DNA of 64,000 bases from Streptomyces sp. NBC_01142 (GTDB lineage Bacteria > Actinomycetota > Actinomycetes > Streptomycetales > Streptomycetaceae): positions 98,193 through 162,192 of the forward strand of contig NZ_JAPEOR010000005.1 of NCBI RefSeq assembly GCF_026341125.1, given 5' to 3'. Below are positions 17,735 through 23,642 of the stretch, in pieces (within the stretch, counting starts at the first letter, position 1; each line of letters opens with the position of its first letter). The position numbers and the translations under genes were made by a program. Under the pieces are notes generated by a model, which did not search any database, was not told the DNA's origin, and was given only the letters and a program-made list of their open reading frames with translations.

Positions 17735-18034
17735 GTGCCCGACCGACCTGAAATTGTCTGCATCTGCGGCTCTACCCGGTTCGTGGACGAGATGCGAGCG
17801 GTGAACCGTGATCTGACCTTCGCAGGTGTCATTGTCGTCGCGCCAGGCGAAGCAGACGAGTTGATCACCGACGAGCAGAAGACCGCGCTGGACGCCCTCC
17901 ACCTGCGCAAGATCGACCTGGCCGACCGGGTTCTGGTCGTCAACCCCGGCGGGTATATCGGCGAGTCCACGAGCAGGGAGATCGCATATGCGCACGCCAC
18001 CGGCAAGCCGATCTCGTTCACCGATCCCATCTGA
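17735..18034 (+). CDS. Nucleoside 2-deoxyribosyltransferase-like protein
   Basis: 99 residues, start GTG 17735 with GAAGGA upstream. It begins EIVCICGSTRFVDEM and ends with LADRVLVVNPGGYIGESTSREIAYAHATGKPI, the phosphate/ribose-binding signature of the nucleoside 2-deoxyribosyltransferase-like and DUF4406 folds. Members cleave N-glycosidic bonds or bind nucleotides. Substrate unknown; the fold call is confident. Confidence 0.75.
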   Translation: MPDRPEIVCICGSTRFVDEMRAVNRDLTFAGVIVVAPGEADELITDEQKTALDALHLRKIDLADRVLVVNPGGYIGESTSREIAYAHATGKPISFTDPI

Positions 18035-18113
18035 CCAGTAGATGCTTCCTGGTGCGCGCAGGCAATAGCCCACGCGGAACGCGGGAGCCGCGGTGGGCCG
18101 GGCGGCGCAGGGG

Positions 18114-18344
18114 TCATGAACGGGCGGGGTCGCGCTCCGCCTTCTTTGCCTTAGCGGCATCTTCGGTCGGGGCGGTATTGCCGGCGGCGTCCTGGATCGA
18201 CAGGTCCAGGTACAGGCGCGCCAGTGCGATGTACTCGGCGCGCCGCCGGGAGCTGATGTTCTCCCACGATGCCTGGGCGGCGTACGCCTGGGCCTTGTCC
18301 CGGTTGGTCGTGTGGTAGTCGAAGTTCGGCTTCATGTGCCGCAT
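18114..18344 (-). CDS. Hypothetical protein
   Basis: 76 residues, start ATG 18344 after GGAAGGA. It contains YHTTNRDKAQAYAAQASWENISSRRRAEYIALARLYLDLSI, all helical, and a Lys-rich tail. It follows the 18719 gene on the same strand, presumably in one transcript. Confidence 0.55.
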   Translation of the reverse strand: MRHMKPNFDYHTTNRDKAQAYAAQASWENISSRRRAEYIALARLYLDLSIQDAAGNTAPTEDAAKAKKAERDPARS

Positions 18345-18401
18345 GACGCGGGTTCCTTCCGGATGTGCCGGCGCTCGAGGTCGGCCGGTGCGGCCGGCCG
18401 C

Positions 18402-18719
18402 TCAGAGGTTGATCAGGTCGCGGATCGCGTCGGGCAGCTGGGCGATCTGGTCGGGGCGGTCGAAGTAGTAGTCGCGGATGCGGCCGGCGAGCTCGCGGTC
18501 CACGGTCACCGCCTGCGGCGCCGCCGGCAGTTCGAGCGCGGTGCGCGCGGCGTCGTCCAGGTGCGCGGCGAGCGGCTGGTAGTCCCGCTCGTCGGTCTGT
18601 GTCATCAGGTCGTCGAAGGTGGGGCGAGGGCCGACCTTCGGGAGCGGGCCGACGGGGCGCATCGCGGGCTGGTCCGCCAGCCGCGAGTCGCGGGGAGTGG
18701 GCTGCTGCTGGTCTGTCAT
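18402..18719 (-). CDS. Hypothetical protein
   Basis: 105 residues, start ATG 18719, five bases after GGAGG; an in-frame TTG lies at 18731. Acidic, with PRPTFDDLMTQTDERDYQPL and a Tyr/Asp-rich C terminus (RIRDYYFDRPDQIAQLPDAI). Unknown family. The promoter at 18773-18803 lies just upstream. Confidence 0.55.
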   Translation of the reverse strand: MTDQQQPTPRDSRLADQPAMRPVGPLPKVGPRPTFDDLMTQTDERDYQPLAAHLDDAARTALELPAAPQAVTVDRELAGRIRDYYFDRPDQIAQLPDAIRDLINL

Positions 18720-18772
18720 GTCGTCCTCCAAGGTCCGGTGGGGAGATTCGGTTGCTCCTCACCCTGAAAATC

Positions 18773-18803
18773 ATCCTACTCACATTGTTAAACTTTGTCA
18801 AGC
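18773..18803 (-). promoter_or_regulatory. Class-2 promoter
   Basis: Minus-strand TTGACA (18796-18801) and TAGGAT (18773-18778) are separated by 17 bases. The spacer contains GTTTAACAATGTG, nearly identical to the spacer at the 14.1 kb site. A shared operator overlapping the spacer is likely. Confidence 0.6.
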
Positions 18804-18823
18804 GATATGAAAAAGTAGCCCTG

Positions 18824-20224
18824 TCAGTGTCGGGGGACCTCGTTCATATCGACGAGCTGCACCACAACGCACTTCCGTCCCTTGATCGTCACGTTCTCCT
18901 GGACGCCCACGGACACCCAGTTCGAGCCGCTCTCGTGGAGCCGCTCCCGCTCCAGATTCCCGTACTGCGACACGTGCGCCACAGCGGCCCCGCGGCGGGA
19001 GACCATCTCGAAAACGACGGCATGGTCGGCCTTGCCGGACTGGCCGTTGTCCTCCCAGTCAGTCCGCGCGAAGTACTCGTCGGCCGCCACGTTGGAGCAG
19101 TGGGACGAGGAGAGGAACGACGGGCTGTGGTAGCGGCTGCCGGCCGGGAAGTTCTCCCGGGCCCATTGCGCGACCCGGTTGCCCTTGCGGACCTCCAGCG
19201 GGGGAGTGAACCCGCGGAAGGTCCGGTGCGGCACCTCGGCCGCGCCCGCCGAGCGGATCGCCGAGTTGATGTTCCCGGTGACCACCCGCATCGGGACGTC
19301 CATCTTCTCCGCCGGCTGGTCGAGGTCGCGCCCGTTGTAGAGGTGGGCGTTGATCTGCCGGTACTTCGAGCCGGTGTAGGTGCTGACCCAGTGGTGCTGC
19401 TCGGAGCTGAGGCTGGAGGCCCACGCATTCGACTCGGGCACCAGCACCCCGGCCCGGTTCTCCTCCAGCTGATCCCGGTGTGGGTCGCGGCCCAGCCCGT
19501 GCCGCTCCCACGGGCGGGCCGCCTGCCGGCTGCGCGCCGCGGCGATGATCTGCTCGGCATGATCGGCGGGCACGCGGTCGTAGATGACCTGGCCGTTCTC
19601 CACCCGGTAGGGCCAGGGCGAGTTGGCCAGCGCCTGGTAGCGGCCCTGGTCGAGCCGGTTGAACACGACCCGGGCGTGCGGCGGTTCATCTCCGTCCGCC
19701 GGATACACGGTCGCTGAGCCGGCGAAGTCGTCCCCGCGCCAGGCCACCGTCTGCCCGCCGTCGGCACGCGGCACGAACGTGGCAGACCCGCCCGCCCCGC
19801 TGGCCCGCGCGAACGCGTCGGCGGCACGGACGTGCTCGGGGTACTCCGGCAGCTGCGCCGCGCCCCACTCGTCCTCGGCCGGCTCGGGCGTTCGCGCGGG
19901 CATCGCCCACGCGACGCGGGGGTCGGCGGCATTGGGGTAGCGGGGCGCCTGCTTGCGGTCTTTCAGCATGGTGCGGGTCGCGGCCGCGGACAACTTCGCG
20001 TTGTCCGCGTACAACTTGGCCTGCTCGTCGTCACCGTTCTCGGCGGCCTGACGGGTCTTGGCCTCCCACATCTGGGCCGTGGCGTACGCGCCGTGCGCGG
20101 GGTGCCCGGCGCCGGCCACGGCGACGTCCTTGCGCAGCGCGGTCGAGGCAGCGCGGCGCGCGGCCCGAACGGCCGGGTGGGACGAGCCGCACCTGCGCCC
20201 GCCCTTCGATTGCGACCTGCACAC
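18824..20224 (-). CDS. Putative ADP-ribosyltransferase effector (ART1) with C-x9-C header
   Basis: 466 residues, start GTG 20224 with GGAGG eight bases before it. The header CRSQSKGGRRC (residues 2-12) and PAVRAARRAA match the two other effectors here. A helical linker (about 40-90) and a ~100-residue domain shared with ART2 follow. The C-terminal ~140 residues show the arginine-type mono-ADP-ribosyltransferase triad: Arg337 in FRG, the STS-like FLSSS (370-374) and the ExE pair Glu425/Glu427 in LERERL. It would transfer ADP-ribose from NAD+ to a protein. No signal peptide. Target and delivery route are unknown. It lies downstream of ART2, behind a terminator. Confidence 0.72.
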   Translation of the reverse strand: MCRSQSKGGRRCGSSHPAVRAARRAASTALRKDVAVAGAGHPAHGAYATAQMWEAKTRQAAENGDDEQAKLYADNAKLSAAATRTMLKDRKQAPRYPNAADPRVAWAMPARTPEPAEDEWGAAQLPEYPEHVRAADAFARASGAGGSATFVPRADGGQTVAWRGDDFAGSATVYPADGDEPPHARVVFNRLDQGRYQALANSPWPYRVENGQVIYDRVPADHAEQIIAAARSRQAARPWERHGLGRDPHRDQLEENRAGVLVPESNAWASSLSSEQHHWVSTYTGSKYRQINAHLYNGRDLDQPAEKMDVPMRVVTGNINSAIRSAGAAEVPHRTFRGFTPPLEVRKGNRVAQWARENFPAGSRYHSPSFLSSSHCSNVAADEYFARTDWEDNGQSGKADHAVVFEMVSRRGAAVAHVSQYGNLERERLHESGSNWVSVGVQENVTIKGRKCVVVQLVDMNEVPRH

Positions 20225-20300
20225 CGCAGTGCCCTCCCTTCCTCGCCCGCGATCCGCGGGGCTGCCCCGGCGGGCAGCCACGTGATCTTGGAAGGGGTGG

Positions 20301-20310
20301 CCTGTGGACA
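20301..20310 (-). promoter_or_regulatory. Effector-specific upstream element CTGTCCACAG
   Basis: The minus strand reads ACTCTGTCCACAGGCC about 77 bases upstream of ART1. The 10-base core has mirrored CTGT/ACAG arms and recurs upstream of the other two effector genes (21805, 23511). Probable shared operator or promoter part. Confidence 0.55.
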
Positions 20311-20358
20311 GAGTCCGGCGATTGGCGGCACGGGCGGGTGGGCGCATGCGCACACGGC

Positions 20359-20392
20359 GCTGGGCCGGACCCGGTCTCGGGTCCGGCCCAGC
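20359..20392 (-). terminator. Hairpin terminator after ART2
   Basis: A perfect 15-bp stem (GCTGGGCCGGACCCG and its complement) with a 4-base loop lies just past the ART2 stop codon. No U tract, as is usual in high-GC actinobacteria. Confidence 0.65.
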
Positions 20393-20409
20393 GGGGCAGA
20401 GGCGGGGGG

Positions 20410-21735
20410 TCAGTAGCGGTGGCTGTCCTGGGTGTCGCAGAGCTGGACCACCATGTACTTGCGCTTGCCGATGGTGACGCCTTCCTGGATGCCGACGACC
20501 GTCCACTCCATGCCGCGCGGCATCAGGCGCTCGCGCTCGTGGTTGCCGTACTTGGAGACCGATGCCACGGCTGCGCCGCGGCGGCTGACCGTCTCGAAGA
20601 CCACCCCGTGGTCCGCTCCCCAGCTGTTGGAGAACCTGGCGGCCACCGCCGGATCGTGCGAGACCGACATGTAGGAGTCGTCCCGGTACTGGGCGCCGAC
20701 CACGAACTTCTCGCGCACCCACGAGGAGACCCGGTTGCCGGCCAGGACTTCCGGGGGCGGGGTGAAGCCCCGGTACCCGCGGTGCGCGGTCTCGGAGACG
20801 CCGGCCGCCGCGATCGCCGAGTCCATGTGCTTGGTGACCGTGCGCATCTTCACCTTGAGGTGCGCTGCCGGTTCGTCCAGGCTCCGGTGCTTGTAGAGGT
20901 GCTCGTTGATCGCCTGGTAGTCGTGGCCGGTGTACTTCTTGATCCACCTGCGCTGGCTGTTGTTGAGGCCGTCGACCCACCGCTGCGACTCGGGCCAGAG
21001 CTTTCCGGCCTCGGCGGCGTCGAGCTTGTCGCGGTGGGCGGCGTCGCTGAGCCCGTGCCGCTCCCACGGCTTGGCAGCGCGGCGGGAGGCGGCCGCGTGG
21101 ATGATCTGCTCGGCGTGGTCGACCGGGACGCGGTCGTAGATGACCTGGCCGTTCTCGACCCGGTAGGGCCACGGCGAGTCGGCCAGCGCCTGGTAGCGGT
21201 CGCGGTCGAGCTGGCTGAACACGACCCGCGCGTGCGGGGGTTCGTCGCCCTCGCTCGGGTAGACCGTGGCGGCGCCGCCGAAGCCCTGGTCGTTCCAGGC
21301 GGTCGTCTGCCCGCCGTCGGCCCGCGGCGGCAGGACCCGGGCGCGCCCGCCGATGCCCGCCGCGCCGGCCAGCGCTCGCGCCGCGCGGGTCTGCTCGGGC
21401 GGCGGCGGGGGCGGCGCCGCAGTCAGGGCCTCCGCATCGCCGGCGTCCGGGTAGGGCTCCTTGGGCTGCTTGCCGCGGGCGTACGCGCGGGCCGCGGCCG
21501 CGCACTTCTTCGCGTTGTCCGCGTACATCCGCGCCCGGTCGTCGTCACCGGCGTCGAGGGCTTCCTTGGTGCGCGCCGTCCAGGCCTGCGCGTTCGCGTA
21601 CGCCGCCTGCGCGTCCGCGTCCCCGGTCTCGGCGACGGTCTTGCCCAGCTGGAGGGAGGCGGCGCGCCGAGCCGAGCGCATGGCCGGCTGCGACGACGTA
21701 CACCGCCGGCCTCCTTTCGCTATGGACCTGCACAC
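20410..21735 (-). CDS. Putative ADP-ribosyltransferase effector (ART2) with C-x9-C header
   Basis: 441 residues from GTG 21735, with GGGAG five bases upstream; an ATG at 21747 is the alternative. Header CRSIAKGGRRC (2-12) and PAMRSARRAA match ART1. A middle domain from about 134 to 235 is closely shared with ART1 (SPWPYRVENGQVIYDRVP). The C-terminal catalytic pattern is present: Arg322 in YRG, YMSVS (355-359) as the STS motif, and Glu400/Glu402 in HERERLMPRG. The ExE pair predicts an arginine-type mono-ADP-ribosyltransferase. No immunity-like gene sits directly beside it. Confidence 0.75.
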   Translation of the reverse strand: MCRSIAKGGRRCTSSQPAMRSARRAASLQLGKTVAETGDADAQAAYANAQAWTARTKEALDAGDDDRARMYADNAKKCAAAARAYARGKQPKEPYPDAGDAEALTAAPPPPPPEQTRAARALAGAAGIGGRARVLPPRADGGQTTAWNDQGFGGAATVYPSEGDEPPHARVVFSQLDRDRYQALADSPWPYRVENGQVIYDRVPVDHAEQIIHAAASRRAAKPWERHGLSDAAHRDKLDAAEAGKLWPESQRWVDGLNNSQRRWIKKYTGHDYQAINEHLYKHRSLDEPAAHLKVKMRTVTKHMDSAIAAAGVSETAHRGYRGFTPPPEVLAGNRVSSWVREKFVVGAQYRDDSYMSVSHDPAVAARFSNSWGADHGVVFETVSRRGAAVASVSKYGNHERERLMPRGMEWTVVGIQEGVTIGKRKYMVVQLCDTQDSHRY

Positions 21736-21804
21736 GCCCGCTCCCATCTGCCGCTTGCCGCGCGACCACCCGTCCGGGCGGTTGGGTGATCTTGCGGAGG
21801 CGGG

Positions 21805-21814
21805 CCTGTGGACA
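21805..21814 (-). promoter_or_regulatory. Effector-specific upstream element CTGTCCACAG
   Basis: Second copy, about 70 bases upstream of the ART2 start, in the same orientation and flanked by GGCCT and GGCCC. Confidence 0.55.
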
Positions 21815-21848
21815 GAGGCCGGCGAACGAGCAGACGGGCAGGCGCAGC

Positions 21849-21881
21849 GCACCCCCCGGGCACGGCGTGCCCGGGGGGTGC
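21849..21881. terminator. Strong hairpin
   Basis: A perfect inverted repeat (GCACCCCCCGGGCAC and its complement, 3-base loop) between the duplicated ligA-tail terminator and the ART2 promoter region. It would isolate ART2 from upstream transcription. Confidence 0.55.
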
Positions 21882-21901
21882 GGCAGGGTCGGCGAAACGC
21901 G

Positions 21902-21939
21902 GTGAGGCGGGGCGGCCGCGTACGGCTGCCCCGCCTCAC
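21902..21939 (-). terminator. Duplicated ligA-type terminator
   Basis: 38 bases with a 17-bp stem and CGTA loop (arms GTGAGGCGGGGC.../...GCCCCGCCTCAC), nearly identical to the hairpin after ligA at 23588-23625. It follows the ligA-tail relic, so hairpin and tail were copied together. Confidence 0.65.
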
Positions 21940-21955
21940 CGGGTCGATGGAGGAT

Positions 21956-22110
21956 CTACGCGAGGTGGTCGGCGATCCGTGTCGCGGACTCCTCGGTCAG
22001 GATCGTGATGGCCGGCTGCTGGGCCGGGGCGAGTTCGGACCCGGCGCTCTCGCCCGCGACCGGCAGCGTGGTCTTGGTGCTGACACTGGCCGCGGGCGCC
22101 GCGTGCTTTG
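21956..22110 (-). pseudogene. Relic of the ligA 3' end (BRCT tail)
   Basis: Translating the minus strand gives KTTLPVAGESAGSELA, then ITILTEESATRIADHLA and a TAG. This matches the LigA C terminus encoded at 23643 (KTTLLVAGENAGSKLA ... ALVADHLS). No start, NTase or OB domains remain. The substitutions show the copy is old and unconstrained. Confidence 0.7.
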
Positions 22111-22237
22111 CCGAGGCTCCGGGCGCTCCTGGGAAGGAGGGACACCGGGGGTTGCGGGGGAGCGCGTCTTGGGGCGACTCGGTCGCCCGTTCACGGTGTT
22201 CGAGCCTGTGAGCCGGCCTGGGCCTTTCCTCCTGCGG

Positions 22238-22531
22238 TCAGCTGAGGGTCGGCTCGGGGTTGGAACGCCGCCGGATGGACGGGTCGAGCGCCACCTGCAC
22301 GGAGGGGAGGCTGTCGACGCGGCCGTCCTCCTTGTAGACCACGGTCACGCCGCCCACGATTTCGAAGGCGGGATCGTTGTCCTTCAGGAACTCGCGTGCA
22401 CCGACCTCGAAGACGTACATCGTCTCGTTCTCCACGATCGTGCGGTCGTCGATGGAGAACGTCCCGAGCTTCCAGGTGGGCTCAAGTTCTGCGCGCACGC
22501 GGTCACGTGCCTGCTCGTACGTGATGGTCAT
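22238..22531 (-). CDS. Putative immunity protein (Imm35/YrhB-like)
   Basis: 97 residues, start ATG 22531 (MTITYEQARD). The layout is an N-terminal helix, then IDDRTIVENETMYVFEV and AFEIVGGVTVVYKEDGRVDSL. It resembles the Imm35/YrhB fold found next to secreted toxins, with a hydrophobic-Gly strand followed by Asp-Gly. It lies immediately downstream of the papain-fold effector gene but has its own copy of the recurring promoter. That would allow expression independent of the toxin. The family match is by pattern only. Confidence 0.5.
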   Translation of the reverse strand: MTITYEQARDRVRAELEPTWKLGTFSIDDRTIVENETMYVFEVGAREFLKDNDPAFEIVGGVTVVYKEDGRVDSLPSVQVALDPSIRRRSNPEPTLS

Positions 22532-22559
22532 GAGTGTGTCCAATCCTTCAGAGTCTATA

Positions 22560-22600
22560 TCACTAATGTACTCACAGAGGGGAGTCGTGTCAAGTTTTCA
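22560..22600 (-). promoter_or_regulatory. Recurring promoter, copy 1
   Basis: Minus-strand TTGACA (22588-22593) and TACATT (22565-22570) with CCCC in the spacer and AGTGA after the -10. It drives the immunity-like gene. No GCAAG leader hairpin. Confidence 0.7.
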
Positions 22601-22626
22601 CTACTCGTCCCGGCTGTGCCGACCGC

Positions 22627-23448
22627 TCAGTCCGCGATGAAGGGCGCAAGGGTCTTCTTGGAAGGGGTGGGTTTGTCATCGAGCCGCAAGTACCCGGACT
22701 CCGTGGCGAGGGAGAAGTAGTGCGAGGCATCGGTCACCGGAGGTGTCGGCTGCGCGTCGATGAACCGGATCTTGCCGTCGACGTTCTCGACGTTGAAGGC
22801 GTGGCCGCCTCCGTTCTTCCATCGGACCCTGACGATGCCGCGCGAGCCGGGTTCGGCGAAGGCCCGCTCCACCTGCGAGCGGCCGACATCCGACGCCGAT
22901 TTGTCGCAGTGCGTGAACTTCTGCCAGCCGCCCCAGGGTTCGCTGTACTCGACGAACGATCGGCCACCCGTCGTGTCCGGCGCCGCCTGGACGTCCAGTC
23001 CGCGTCGGCGCAGCTCGTAAGCCTGCGACACGTGGGTGCAGTTGTGCGAGTAGGCCCGCACCCCTGCCTGGTACTTCGGGTTGGCACCGGCCAGCGCCTT
23101 GTCCACCTGCTTGGTCGTACGCCGTGCCTCGGCGGCTCGGGCCACACGCCCCTGCGTGTGGATCCGGGCCAGGTGTGCCGCGTGGTTCATCTGGTTCTTG
23201 GCGTCAAGCGCGGCGCGCTCTGCGGCTTCGTGGTCACCGGCCTCGGCGGCGGCGCGGGCACGGTCCGCGCTGGACTGGGCGCGTTCGTGCGCCTCCCAGG
23301 CGCCGCCGCCGTAGTCGACCTCGCCGTCGTCGAGGGCCTGCCGGTATCCCTTCGCCGCTGCGGAGGTGACCGTGGCGTACCGGGCGCGCCGCACCGCCAG
23401 ACTGCTCCCCCGGCAGCGCCGGCCGCCCTGGGCGAGTGATCTGCACAC
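22627..23448 (-). CDS. Papain-fold (Tox-PL-like) effector with C-x9-C header
   Basis: 273 residues, start GTG 23448 after GGGGAG. The header CRSLAQGGRRC (2-12) with LAVRRARYA matches ART1 and ART2. A helical spacer runs to about 125. The C-terminal half has the papain-like triad order: Cys137 in HNCTHVSQAY, His216 in GGGHAFNVE and Asp231 in FIDAQ. This is the pattern of papain-fold toxins, which act as peptidases or Gln/Asn deamidases. Target unknown. The immunity-like gene is next on the strand, and CTGTCCACAG lies 63 bases upstream. Confidence 0.7.
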   Translation of the reverse strand: MCRSLAQGGRRCRGSSLAVRRARYATVTSAAAKGYRQALDDGEVDYGGGAWEAHERAQSSADRARAAAEAGDHEAAERAALDAKNQMNHAAHLARIHTQGRVARAAEARRTTKQVDKALAGANPKYQAGVRAYSHNCTHVSQAYELRRRGLDVQAAPDTTGGRSFVEYSEPWGGWQKFTHCDKSASDVGRSQVERAFAEPGSRGIVRVRWKNGGGHAFNVENVDGKIRFIDAQPTPPVTDASHYFSLATESGYLRLDDKPTPSKKTLAPFIAD

Positions 23449-23510
23449 GTCTACTCCCCTGCTCCGGGGCCAGTTACCTGGCCGTTCACGAAGCAGGGTG
23501 AAATGGCAGG

Positions 23511-23520
23511 CCTGTGGACA
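23511..23520 (-). promoter_or_regulatory. Effector-specific upstream element CTGTCCACAG
   Basis: Third copy, 63 bases upstream of the papain-fold effector start, same orientation and flanks as at ART1 and ART2. Confidence 0.55.
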
Positions 23521-23587
23521 GAGGCCGCCCGTTCAGGGGAGCGCCGGCCGCGGCGCTCAGTGCCCACCCACGTGACGGCGAGACGCG

Positions 23588-23625
23588 GTGAGGCGGGGCA
23601 GCCGCGTACGGCTGCCCCGCCTCAC
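23588..23625 (-). terminator. ligA terminator
   Basis: A 17-bp perfect stem with CGTA loop, 18 bases past the ligA stop codon. A near-identical copy stands at 21902-21939. Confidence 0.7.
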
Positions 23626-23642
23626 TGGGGGGAAGGGAAGGG

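Noticed and set aside
18824..21505. 893-residue frame extending ART1 upstream
   Set aside because: It runs through ART2 in another frame and through the ART2 terminator. GTG 20224 has GGAGG and the shared header follows immediately.
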